From Gammaproteobacteria bacterium (lineage in GTDB: Bacteria > Pseudomonadota > Gammaproteobacteria > Ga0077536), in contig JADLGE010000056.1 in the NCBI GenBank assembly GCA_020849475.1, positions 1 through 40,447 on the forward strand: a DNA stretch of 40,447 bases, given 5' to 3'. A model generated the notes under the pieces. It searched no databases. It saw only the letters and a list, made by a program, of their open reading frames with translations, and was not told where the DNA came from. Both the position numbers and the translations under genes were made by a program. Within the stretch, counting starts at the first letter, position 1; each line of letters begins with the position of its first letter. Below are positions 19,153-29,580 of this stretch, piece after piece.

Positions 19153-21126
19153 TCAAGAGGCCGCTGTCGGCCGACTCAGATGCAGGTTGCCGGCGGCGTC
19201 CGCGTGGGCGAGCCAGCCCGACTCGATGTAAGTGGTGGCGACCGCGCTCAATACAATGGCCGGTCCCGCCAGCGGCTGGCCAGGCGCGAGTCGACCCTGC
19301 TCGTAGACCAGCGTGCCCGCGGCCGGTGTGGACGGCAAGCGCAGCGGTTCGTCGGCCACGGCGCTGAAATCGGGGGCGGCAAGTTCGACGTCGACGGCGA
19401 CACGCAGGTTGACCACTTCGAGCGCGCGTTCAAGCGTGTGGCCATAGCGCCGCAGATGCTCGGCGCGAAACGCCGCGGCCACGGTGTCGTGGTCGCTCCA
19501 CGGCAGCGTCAGGGCATGGGATTGGCCGCGATAACAGATGTCGACGGCATAGCGCACGCGCAGGCTGGCGCGCTCGTGACCTTCGGCCAGCAGCGCATCA
19601 CAGCCCCCCCGCGCCAGGCGCTCGAGGCCGTGCAGGACATCGGTCTCGCTGAGGGACGCGAGCAGGCAGCGCAGGGTGTGGGACAGGTGGCGACCGGGGC
19701 GCGCGACCACCATGCCGAGCGCCGACAGCACGCCGGCCTGGGCCGGCACCAGCGCGCGGGTCATGGCCAGGGCGGCGGCCAGCGCGCAAACATGCAGACC
19801 GCCGGCGCCACCGAAAGACACCAGGGTGTAGTCACGCGGGTCGACGCCGCGTTCGACCGAGATCACGCGCAGTGCCTGCTGCATGTGATCGTTGGCGATG
19901 GCGACGATGCCGCGCGCGGCCGCGGCCACACTTAAGCCGCCCATCGCCTCGGCGATGCGGGCAACGGCGGCATGGGCGGCATCGGCATCGATGCGCAGGC
20001 GCCCGCCGAGTTCGAGACCGGCGGGCAGACGGCCGAGCACCACGTTGGCATCGGTCACGGTCGCGGCCTCGCCGCCCAAGCCATAACAGGCCGGACCGGG
20101 CGCGGCGCCGGCCGATTGCGGACCGACGTGCAGGAGGCCGGCGGCGTCGACCCGCGCCAGCGAGCCGCCACCGGCGCCGATGGTGTGCATGTCGACCATC
20201 GGCACCGCCACTGGATAGGGCCCGACCTTGCCTTCGGCGCTCAGGGACAGTTCGCCATCGATGAGGGCGACGTCGGTCGAGGTGCCGCCCATGTCGAAAG
20301 TAAGGAGGCGCTCACACCCGACGAGATTGGCGACGTGCCGTGCACCGAGCAGGCCGCCGGCCGGGCCGGACAGCAAGAGGTGCACGCCATGGCGGGCCGC
20401 GAAGTCGGGCGCGGCCGACAGACCCGAGCTCTGCATGACCGACAAGCGCGCCGGCGCGACCTGGCTCGCCAGCGCGGTCAGATAGCGCTGCATGAGTGGG
20501 CCGACATAGGCGTTCAGCCAGGTCGCCATGCCGCGCTCGTACTCACGCACTTCGGGCAAGACTTCGCTCGACAGGCACACCAGGCTCGGCAGCGAGGCCA
20601 GCACTTCGCCGATGCGGCGCTCAAAGCGGTCGTCTTGAAATGCGAACAGGAGACACACCGCGACCGCCTCGGGCGCCAGCGCCGCCACCGCGCGGCGCAG
20701 CGCCACCATTTCACCGACGCTCAAATCTTCCACCACCTCGCCGTGGGCGCCGAAGCGGCCACCCGTCTCGAGGCAGTGATCGGCGGGCACCGGCACCGGC
20801 GGCGGCGGCGGCGTCAAGTCATACAAGGCCGCGCGCGCCTGACGACCGATGGTGAGCAGATCGCCAAAGCCGTAGTTGGTAATGAACACCGTGTGCGCGC
20901 CCTTGCCTTCCAGCACCGCATTGGTGGCGACGGTCGAGCCGTGCACGATGCGCGCGTCCTGCGCCAGCACGCCGAGCGCGCGCAGGCCGGCGAGGATCGC
21001 GCGCTCGGGCGCGTCGGGCGTGGAGAGTTCCTTGTGGGTGCGCACGCGCACGCCATCGTGCAGCACGAAGTCGGTGAACGTGCCGCCGGTATCGATACCG
21101 ATGATGGGAACAGCGGGCGAAGACAT
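19153..21126 (-). CDS. Hydantoinase/oxoprolinase family protein (HyuA-type subunit)
   Basis: A 657-residue protein of the ASKHA ATPase superfamily. It opens with the phosphate-binding loop IIGIDTGGTFTDFVLHDG, followed by STVATNAVLEGKGA (hydantoinase A N-terminal domain). The second phosphate loop is LLTFDMGGTSTDVALIDG, then MVDMHTIGAGGGSLARVDAAG (hydantoinase A domain). Such subunits hydrolyse ATP while opening hydantoin, oxoproline or related rings, usually with a HyuB partner. No HyuB gene lies in the window, so this is an orphan. The substrate is unknown. It is divergent from the ABC operon. Confidence 0.9.
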   Translation of the reverse strand: MSSPAVPIIGIDTGGTFTDFVLHDGVRVRTHKELSTPDAPERAILAGLRALGVLAQDARIVHGSTVATNAVLEGKGAHTVFITNYGFGDLLTIGRQARAALYDLTPPPPPVPVPADHCLETGGRFGAHGEVVEDLSVGEMVALRRAVAALAPEAVAVCLLFAFQDDRFERRIGEVLASLPSLVCLSSEVLPEVREYERGMATWLNAYVGPLMQRYLTALASQVAPARLSVMQSSGLSAAPDFAARHGVHLLLSGPAGGLLGARHVANLVGCERLLTFDMGGTSTDVALIDGELSLSAEGKVGPYPVAVPMVDMHTIGAGGGSLARVDAAGLLHVGPQSAGAAPGPACYGLGGEAATVTDANVVLGRLPAGLELGGRLRIDADAAHAAVARIAEAMGGLSVAAAARGIVAIANDHMQQALRVISVERGVDPRDYTLVSFGGAGGLHVCALAAALAMTRALVPAQAGVLSALGMVVARPGRHLSHTLRCLLASLSETDVLHGLERLARGGCDALLAEGHERASLRVRYAVDICYRGQSHALTLPWSDHDTVAAAFRAEHLRRYGHTLERALEVVNLRVAVDVELAAPDFSAVADEPLRLPSTPAAGTLVYEQGRLAPGQPLAGPAIVLSAVATTYIESGWLAHADAAGNLHLSRPTAAS

Positions 21127-21201
21127 CGACGGTGTCAGGGCTGCGTGTGGAATGGCGGCAGTATAGAGGGCCGGCGCTACATGCTGCGCGGGTCACGCGC
21201 C

Positions 21202-21230
21202 TTTCCATGCCCGGCCGGCTCACCAATAAT
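21202..21230 (+). promoter_or_regulatory. Possible promoter of the ABC operon, maybe leaderless
   Basis: TTTCCA (21202-21207) and AATAAT (21225-21230) are spaced by 17 bases. If used, transcription would start next to the ATG at 21239, leaving little or no leader. No Shine-Dalgarno sequence is visible before that ATG, which agrees with leaderless translation, but the call rests on pattern only. Confidence 0.35.
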
Positions 21231-21238
21231 AGCTGCCC

Positions 21239-22165
21239 ATGAATGACACGGTTCTTCTGGCGGCGCACGGCCTGGTTCGATATTACGGCGCGCGCCAGGC
21301 CTTGTTCGATGTCGACATCGTGCTCGCGCGTGGCGAGATCCTGGGCTTGCTCGGCCAGAACGGCGCGGGTAAATCGACCACCCTGCAGATCCTGTGCGGC
21401 GCGCTGGCGGCGCACGGCGGGCGCGTCGAAATCGGTGGCCATGCGCTCGCCAGCGCTGCACGGCAAGCCAAGGCGCTGCTCGGTTACCTGCCGGAGATCC
21501 CACCCTTGTATCGTGACATGCGGGTCGACGATTACCTCGTGGCCTGCGCGCGTGTACACGGCGTGGCGGCGAACGCTGCCGCGCAGGCCGTTGCCCGCGC
21601 GCGCCAGCGCTGCGGTTTGAACGATGTGGGCGCGCGACTGGTGAGTCATCTGTCCAAGGGCTACCAGCAGCGTGTTGGTATAGCGCAGGCCATCGTGCAT
21701 GAGCCGCAGGTGCTGGTCCTCGACGAGCCGACCGCCGGCCTCGACCCCGCTCAGATCCGCGATGTGCGCGAACTCATCCGCGAACTCGGCCGCGAGCGCG
21801 CCATCATCGTCTCCACCCACATCCTGCCGGAAGTGCGTGCGCTGGCGTCGCGCTTCATGATTCTTCATCACGGGCGCGTGGTGCATGACGCGCCGGCTTC
21901 GGGTATGCGGCGACTGCGCGTGCGCACACGGCACACGCCGGGCGCCGCGGCGCTGGCCGCGATCGCGGGCGTGACCGAAGTAACGGCGAGCCCACGCGGC
22001 TGGCTGCTGACGGTGGACGGCGAGCCTGAAGCGGCGGCCGAAGCGTTCGCGGTGGCGGCCGTCGCGGCGGGCTGGGGCGTGCTCGAAATCGACCCCGACT
22101 TCGACGACCTCGAACACCTGTTCATGGAACTGACCAGCGGCGCCGCCGCGAGCGCGGCCGCGTGA
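21239..22165 (+). CDS. ABC transporter ATP-binding protein, GldA-like
   Basis: A 308-residue ABC ATPase with Walker A GQNGAGKST (39-47), signature HLSKGYQQRVG, Walker B VLVLDEPTAGLDP and the switch His in IVSTHILPEV. A C-terminal domain of about 80 residues follows the ATPase, as in ABC-2-type exporters such as GldA, NatA and CcmA. The next gene, a permease, starts at a GTG overlapping its stop by four bases (GTGA). The third gene encodes a GldG-type protein. Together they form an exporter-like unit of unknown substrate. Confidence 0.92.
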   Translation: MNDTVLLAAHGLVRYYGARQALFDVDIVLARGEILGLLGQNGAGKSTTLQILCGALAAHGGRVEIGGHALASAARQAKALLGYLPEIPPLYRDMRVDDYLVACARVHGVAANAAAQAVARARQRCGLNDVGARLVSHLSKGYQQRVGIAQAIVHEPQVLVLDEPTAGLDPAQIRDVRELIRELGRERAIIVSTHILPEVRALASRFMILHHGRVVHDAPASGMRRLRVRTRHTPGAAALAAIAGVTEVTASPRGWLLTVDGEPEAAAEAFAVAAVAAGWGVLEIDPDFDDLEHLFMELTSGAAASAAA

Positions 22166-22905
22166 CGTCGTTCGCCGCGCTTTTCACGCTCGAGAGCCAA
22201 CGCCTGTTCCGGCGACCGCTGGCGTGGCTGGTGCTGTGTCTCGGCGCCGCCTTGATGGCGCTGTTCTACATGATGTTGATGGTGCGTTATCTCGACAACG
22301 AGCCGCAGCTGCGCGCGGCGGGCGTGACGGCTGAGCTGCTGGTGCGCTATTTCGGCAGCGCCGCCTTGATTGCGCTGTTGCTGACGCCGCTCATCACCAT
22401 GCAGGCGATTGCCAGTGACCAGCGCGACGGCATGCTGCGCTTTCTGTTTTCGACGCCGGCGTCGTCGGCCCACATCGTGTTTGCGAAACTCGCGGCGGTG
22501 CTGTGCCTGGTGGGTCTGTTGTGGGCCATCATCGCGCTCATGCCCCTGACGCTGCTGTGGGGTGCGCCCATTGACCTCGGCGTGTATGCCACCAATCTGC
22601 TGGGCTTGGCCCTCTTCATGATCATGCACGCCTGTCTTGGCGTGATGTGCTCGGCCCTGACGCGCCAGCCGGTGGCGGCGGCGATGTTCGCCCTGGTGGT
22701 GTCCTTGAGTCTGTGGCTGGCGGAGTTCGCGCAGCGACTCGACCGCGATTCCAACCTGTTGGGCGGCATCTCGACACTCACGCGACTGCGCGGTTTCGCG
22801 CTCGGCGTGTTGAATTTCGCCGACATGGTCTACTTCAGCGCGCTGGCGCTGGTGTGCGCGGCGGTCGCGGTGTGGGCGGTGGAAGGCACACGGCGCTACG
22901 CATGA
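22162..22905 (+). CDS. ABC-2 type permease, GldF-like
   Basis: A 247-residue inner membrane protein with six likely helices (about 18-40, 60-85, 108-130, 138-165, 170-195 and 215-240). The start is a GTG that overlaps the ATPase stop by four bases. The segment QAIASDQRDGMLRFLFSTPASSAHIVFAK is the cytoplasmic loop region usual in ABC-2 permeases that pair with GldA/NatA-type ATPases. It overlaps the next gene by four bases (ATGA). It should form the membrane channel of the exporter. Confidence 0.88.
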   Translation: MTSFAALFTLESQRLFRRPLAWLVLCLGAALMALFYMMLMVRYLDNEPQLRAAGVTAELLVRYFGSAALIALLLTPLITMQAIASDQRDGMLRFLFSTPASSAHIVFAKLAAVLCLVGLLWAIIALMPLTLLWGAPIDLGVYATNLLGLALFMIMHACLGVMCSALTRQPVAAAMFALVVSLSLWLAEFAQRLDRDSNLLGGISTLTRLRGFALGVLNFADMVYFSALALVCAAVAVWAVEGTRRYA

Positions 22906-24224
22906 ATTACCGCGCGCGCTTTGCATACGCTCTCATTCCGCTGCTGTTGTTCACGGCGGTCGTCGTCAGCGTGCGCGCCCTCGATGCGCACAACCGCGTG
23001 TGGGACGTATCGCGTGATGCGCGCAATTCCCTCGACCCCAAGACCGTGCAGGTGCTGACGCTGCTGCCCGAGGCCTTGGACATCGTGGCGCTGGTGCCTG
23101 ATGAAGGCCCGGTGCGCACCGCGGTGCGCGATTTCTTCGCGCGCTACAAACTGGCCAAGCCCAATCTCACCCTGCGCTTTCTCGACCCACGGCAGAACGA
23201 CAAGGCGCCCGAGGCGCGGCGCGCGCGCTCAGGGGAAATCCTGCTGCAGTATGGTGAGCGCTTCGAGCGCGTGACCGAACTCAACGAAAGCGCCATCACC
23301 AATGGCATGGCGCGCCTTGCGCGCAGTGGCGATCGTTACGTGGTGTTCCTCGCCAACAACGGCGAGCGACGCATCGCGCGCCAAGCCAATCATGATTTGT
23401 CGCTGTTCGCGGCCGAACTCGAACAACGCGGCCTGCGCTCGCGCGAATACGCGCTCGGCAAAGCCAGGGAAATTCCTGACAACACCGCGGTGCTGGTGCT
23501 CGCTTCGCCAAGCGTCGCCTACGCGGCCGGCGAAGTGGAAGAGATCGAGCGCTATGTCGCGCGCGGCGGTAACCTTTTGTGGCTGACCGAGCCCGACGCC
23601 AAGCCCGAGCTCGCGGCGCTCGAACGCGCCATCGGCTTCGAGCGTCTGCCGGGCACGGTGGTCGATCCGGTGGGCCTCACCAAGTTCAAGAACCCGGCCT
23701 ATGGCGTTGCGCTGGAACAGGTCAAACACCCGCTGCTCGCGAATTTCAGCCAGACGGTGGTGTTTCCCTATGCCACCGCGCTCATGCCGAAACCCAACAT
23801 CGACTGGCAGGCCGTGACGCTCGCCCACACCGGCGGTGATGCGTGGAACGAGACCGGCACGTTTGCCGGCAATGTCGGTTTTGATGGCGCGGATGAAGTA
23901 CAGGGCGAAATGAAACTCGCGCTGGCCTTGACCAAGCCTCGCAGCGACGGCGGCCAGCAGCGCGTGGTGGTGGTGGGCGACGGTGATTTCCTCGCCAACA
24001 GTTTCGTTGGCAATCTCGGCAACCTCGAATTCGGACGGCGGGTGGTGGAGTGGCTGGCGAGTGGCGATGCCTTGCTCGATATCTCCCTGCCAGCGGTGCC
24101 CGATGCGACGCTCGAGCTCGCGCTCTGGCAGCGCGTGACCATTTTCGTTTTTTTCGGCGTCGGTCTGCCGCTCGCGCTCGGCGGTAACGGCCTGCTCCTA
24201 TGGTGGCGACGTCGTCATGCCTGA
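22902..24224 (+). CDS. GldG-like ABC auxiliary protein
   Basis: A 440-residue membrane protein with an N-terminal helix at about 8-26 and a C-terminal helix at about 410-432 ending in WWRRRHA; the long middle part should face the periplasm. It matches the pattern of GldG/ABC auxiliary proteins: a DARNSLDPKTVQVL opening, ARYKLAKPNLTLRFLDP, RYVVFLANNGERRI, and a DUF4350-like VVVVGDGDFLANSFVGNLGN segment. The longer open frame reaches back to 22647, but the ATG at 22902 is coupled to the permease by ATGA. The family is needed for gliding in Bacteroidetes; the role in Proteobacteria is unknown. Confidence 0.85.
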   Translation: MNYRARFAYALIPLLLFTAVVVSVRALDAHNRVWDVSRDARNSLDPKTVQVLTLLPEALDIVALVPDEGPVRTAVRDFFARYKLAKPNLTLRFLDPRQNDKAPEARRARSGEILLQYGERFERVTELNESAITNGMARLARSGDRYVVFLANNGERRIARQANHDLSLFAAELEQRGLRSREYALGKAREIPDNTAVLVLASPSVAYAAGEVEEIERYVARGGNLLWLTEPDAKPELAALERAIGFERLPGTVVDPVGLTKFKNPAYGVALEQVKHPLLANFSQTVVFPYATALMPKPNIDWQAVTLAHTGGDAWNETGTFAGNVGFDGADEVQGEMKLALALTKPRSDGGQQRVVVVGDGDFLANSFVGNLGNLEFGRRVVEWLASGDALLDISLPAVPDATLELALWQRVTIFVFFGVGLPLALGGNGLLLWWRRRHA

Positions 24225-25032
24225 ATTGCCGGAAGTTGAAACCACGCGGCGCGGCGTGTTGCCCTTGCTTGGCGGTCGCCGCGTGAGTGCGGTGATGGTC
24301 AACGACGGGCGCCTGCGCCAACCGGTGACGCGCGATCTCGAGACCATACTCGTGGGCCAGCGTCTGCGTGATGTCGAACGCCGCGCGAAATACCTCTTGT
24401 TCCAATTCGAGAGTGGCGCGCTCATCGTGCACCTCGGCATGTCGGGCAGCCTGCGCGTGGTGCCGGCCAGCGCGGCGAAGCTCGCGCACGATCACGTGGA
24501 AATCGAATTCGGCGCCGAGCGCGTGTTACGCCTGCGCGACCCGCGACGCTTTGGCCTGGTGCTGTGGACCGCCGACGAGCCGTCCAAGCACGCGCTGCTC
24601 GCCAAGCTCGGGCCGGAGCCGTTTGACGAGGCGTTCTGCGGCGACTATCTCTTCGATAAATCCCGCGGCCGCAGCCTTGCCGTCAAGAACTTCATCATGG
24701 ACGGCCACGTGGTGGTGGGCGTCGGCAACATCTACGCGAGTGAAGCCTTGTTTCGCGCCGGCATCCATCCGGCGCGCGCGGCGGGACGCGTGAGCCGTGC
24801 ACGCTACGAGTCATTGGCAACGCAAGCCCGCCTGGTGTTGGCCGCCGCCATCGAAGCCGGCGGCACGACCTTGCGCGACTTCATGCGCAACGACGGCGAG
24901 CCCGGCTATTTCAGTCAGAAGTTGAAAGTGTATGGGCGTGAAGGCGAAGCCTGCGAAAGCTGCGGCGGGCTGATAGCCATGCAGGTGATCGGGCAGCGCT
25001 CGAGTTTTTATTGCGGTAAGTGCCAGCGCTGA
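24217..25032 (+). CDS. mutM: Formamidopyrimidine-DNA glycosylase
   Basis: Removes 8-oxoguanine and formamidopyrimidines and nicks the DNA backbone in base excision repair. At 271 residues it is complete. Pro2 and Glu3 of PELPEVET are the catalytic start; the beta-F lysine lies in RRAKYLLF. The helix-two-turn-helix has GVGNIYASEALF, and the zinc finger is CESC...YCGKCQR at the end. Its start overlaps the stop of the GldG-like gene by eight bases, so its translation is tied to the ABC operon. It converges with ggt across a perfect palindrome. Confidence 0.97.
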   Translation: MPELPEVETTRRGVLPLLGGRRVSAVMVNDGRLRQPVTRDLETILVGQRLRDVERRAKYLLFQFESGALIVHLGMSGSLRVVPASAAKLAHDHVEIEFGAERVLRLRDPRRFGLVLWTADEPSKHALLAKLGPEPFDEAFCGDYLFDKSRGRSLAVKNFIMDGHVVVGVGNIYASEALFRAGIHPARAAGRVSRARYESLATQARLVLAAAIEAGGTTLRDFMRNDGEPGYFSQKLKVYGREGEACESCGGLIAMQVIGQRSSFYCGKCQR

Positions 25033-25055
25033 TTGCGCGGCACATGCACCGATTT

Positions 25056-25085
25056 TTGTGGGTCAGACTTCAGTCTGACCCACAA
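25056..25085. repeat. REP-like palindrome, copy 3 (perfect)
   Basis: A perfect 30-nt palindrome: the arm TTGTGGGTCAGACT (25056-25069), TC in the centre and the exact reverse complement of the arm to 25085. It lies between the converging ends of mutM and ggt and is almost the same as the element at 8344. It is likely to end transcription on both strands or protect the two 3' ends. Confidence 0.85.
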
Positions 25086-25105
25086 TGGAAATCAGCCGCG
25101 GCGAT

Positions 25106-27618
<2,513 letters not shown>

Positions 27619-27690
27619 TCATCACGATTCCGGCGCGGAGTGTCTAGAGTTCATTTTCCGCAGGGATGCCTGGACTGCGGGGCTGCGTGC

Positions 27691-28248
27691 TCAGGACTCC
27701 GCGCGCAGCAAGAGATAGCGCACCTGTTGGGTGTGACCTTCGCGATGAAGCGTGTAGCCCGGATGCTCGAAAACGGCGTCGCGCTCGCATTCCACATAGA
27801 CCAGCGCGCGAGCCGCGAGCCAGCCGCGGGTCAGGCGGGCCAGCACCGTTGGCACCAGATCGCGGTGAAAGGGCGGGTCGAGAAAGACGATGTCCATGGC
27901 ACTCGCCGGGCCATTCAACCAGGCGAGCACATCGGCGCCGTGCAATGCGGCGTGCTCGGCCTTGAGGCGTGCTTTCAAGGTCTCCATGCGCGCCACGAGG
28001 GCGCCGTCTTTTTCGACCAGCGCGCACGTGGCCGCGCCGCGCGACAGCGCTTCGAAGCCGAGCACGCCAGTGCCCGCGAACAAATCGAGACATCGCGCGC
28101 CGGGCAGTTCCGGCTGTAGCCAATTGAACAGCGTTTCGCGCACGCGGTCGGCGCTCGGCCGCAGTTGTTCGCGATGCGCGACCGGAATGCGCGTGCCGCG
28201 CCAATGGCCGCCGATGATGCGAATGCTGTGTTCGGTGGCGCGCGCCAT
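27691..28248 (-). CDS. rsmD: 16S rRNA (guanine-966-N2) methyltransferase
   Basis: A 185-residue SAM-dependent enzyme that methylates G966 of 16S rRNA. The start IIGGHWRGTRIPV and RPSADRVRETLFNWL match the family. The SAM motif is CLDLFAGTGVLGFEALSRGA and the catalytic motif is VFLDPPF. It lies six bases after the second M16 peptidase gene. Order M16-M16-rsmD-coaD on this strand with ftsY divergent is the pseudomonad arrangement. Confidence 0.95.
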   Translation of the reverse strand: MARATEHSIRIIGGHWRGTRIPVAHREQLRPSADRVRETLFNWLQPELPGARCLDLFAGTGVLGFEALSRGAATCALVEKDGALVARMETLKARLKAEHAALHGADVLAWLNGPASAMDIVFLDPPFHRDLVPTVLARLTRGWLAARALVYVECERDAVFEHPGYTLHREGHTQQVRYLLLRAES

Positions 28249-28254
28249 CGCGGC

Positions 28255-29580
28255 TTAAGGCGCTTGCGGGGTGTTGGCGCCGCGGCCGACGACGATGGTG
28301 GTCAGGCTGGCGAGCGGCAGGCGACGCGTGAAGGCGTCCTTGACCGCGGCCGGCGTGACCGCCGCGACCTTGGTCGCGAAAGTATCGAGATAATCGAGCG
28401 GCAAATCGTAGAAACCGATCATTGCGATGTATTCGGCAATCTGGCGATTACTCGCCACGCGCAGCGGAAAGCCGTCGATGAGATTCTGGCGCGCCGCTTC
28501 GATGCTGCCGGCGGGCGGGCCCTGTTCAACGAAGCGCGCGATGGTGTCACGCAGGACTTTCACCGCTTCATCCTGCTGCTTTCTGTCGGTCTGCAACTGC
28601 GCGACGAACGGTCCGCGCTCTGCCATGGCGATGAAATAGCTGGAAACGCTGTAAGACAAGCCGCGCTTGTCGCGCACTTCATCGAACAGAATGGACACCA
28701 GGCTGCTGCCGCCAAGCGCATGGTTGCCGACCAGGAGGGGGAAGTAATCGGCATCGCCGCGGCTGATACCGGGCATGCCCAACATCACGTGACTCTGGAT
28801 GGATGGAAACTCGACGTGCTTGTCGACCGCTGGCGGTAGCGTCACCGTCGGCAAGGCCGGCGCGCGTTCGCCTGGCGGCAAAGCCTGGCTCAATTGTTCG
28901 GCGATGGCGGTGGCGCGTGCCTTGTCGACCGCGCCGACGATGGCGATGACGGCATTGCGCGCCACGTAGTACTGGCCATGAAAGGCGCGAATGTCGCTTT
29001 GCGTGAGCGCGCTGACACTGGCGCGCGTGCCATCGGGCGACGAGCCGTAGGGGTGGGCCGGATACAGGCTCGCGTAGAACTGGTCCTGCGCGACAGCGTC
29101 GGGTGACTGCTCCTTGTGGGCAAGCGCGACCAGCGTGCGCGCCTTGTCACGCTCGATGGCGCTGGTGTCGAAACGCGGCTTGGCGAGCGCCAGCGTAAAC
29201 AACTCCAGCGCGCGCTTGGCGTGCGCGCCTTCGGTGAGCGTGCGCAGGCTGGCGAAGGCCATGTCGCGTTCGGCACCGTGGCTCATGATCGCGCCGGTGG
29301 CGCTCATTTCGTTGTTGAAAGCATCGGCATCGAGCTCGCCTGCGCCTTCGTTCAACAGGCCATTGGTGAGATTGGCGACGCCGGCATGGGCGCCGTCACG
29401 CACGCTGCCGGCGGCGAACACCACGCGCATGTCGAGCATTGGAATTTCGGGCGCGGCGACGACATATACGCGCGCACCGTTGCTGGTCTGCCACTGCTCG
29501 ATGGCCGGCCCGGCGAGCGCGGTGACACAGGGCAGCAGGCCGAGGGCAAGAAGCGTGACTAGCTTGCGCAGGGATTTCAT
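28255..29580 (-). CDS. M16 family peptidase, inactive-type partner subunit
   Basis: A 441-residue secreted M16 protein. The signal peptide is LVTLLALGLLPCVTALA, with cleavage near residue 23. The region that normally carries the zinc motif HXXEH reads NLTNGLLNEGAG, so no zinc site is present. The R/Y motif (DKRGLSYSVSSYF) that completes the active site in trans is present. It starts inside the previous gene with a four-base overlap (ATGA), so it should make a heterodimer with the active subunit. The family includes PqqL-like periplasmic proteases; the substrate is unknown. Confidence 0.92.
   Translation of the reverse strand: MKSLRKLVTLLALGLLPCVTALAGPAIEQWQTSNGARVYVVAAPEIPMLDMRVVFAAGSVRDGAHAGVANLTNGLLNEGAGELDADAFNNEMSATGAIMSHGAERDMAFASLRTLTEGAHAKRALELFTLALAKPRFDTSAIERDKARTLVALAHKEQSPDAVAQDQFYASLYPAHPYGSSPDGTRASVSALTQSDIRAFHGQYYVARNAVIAIVGAVDKARATAIAEQLSQALPPGERAPALPTVTLPPAVDKHVEFPSIQSHVMLGMPGISRGDADYFPLLVGNHALGGSSLVSILFDEVRDKRGLSYSVSSYFIAMAERGPFVAQLQTDRKQQDEAVKVLRDTIARFVEQGPPAGSIEAARQNLIDGFPLRVASNRQIAEYIAMIGFYDLPLDYLDTFATKVAAVTPAAVKDAFTRRLPLASLTTIVVGRGANTPQAP

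Noticed and set aside
19972..21246. A long plus-strand open frame opposite the hydantoinase gene
   Set aside because: Antisense shadow caused by high GC third positions; the minus-strand frame shows clear HyuA motifs.
20819..22117. A 432-codon minus-strand open frame across the hyuA-ABC intergenic region
   Set aside because: It runs through two real genes in other frames and has low-complexity, His/Arg/Ala-rich composition.
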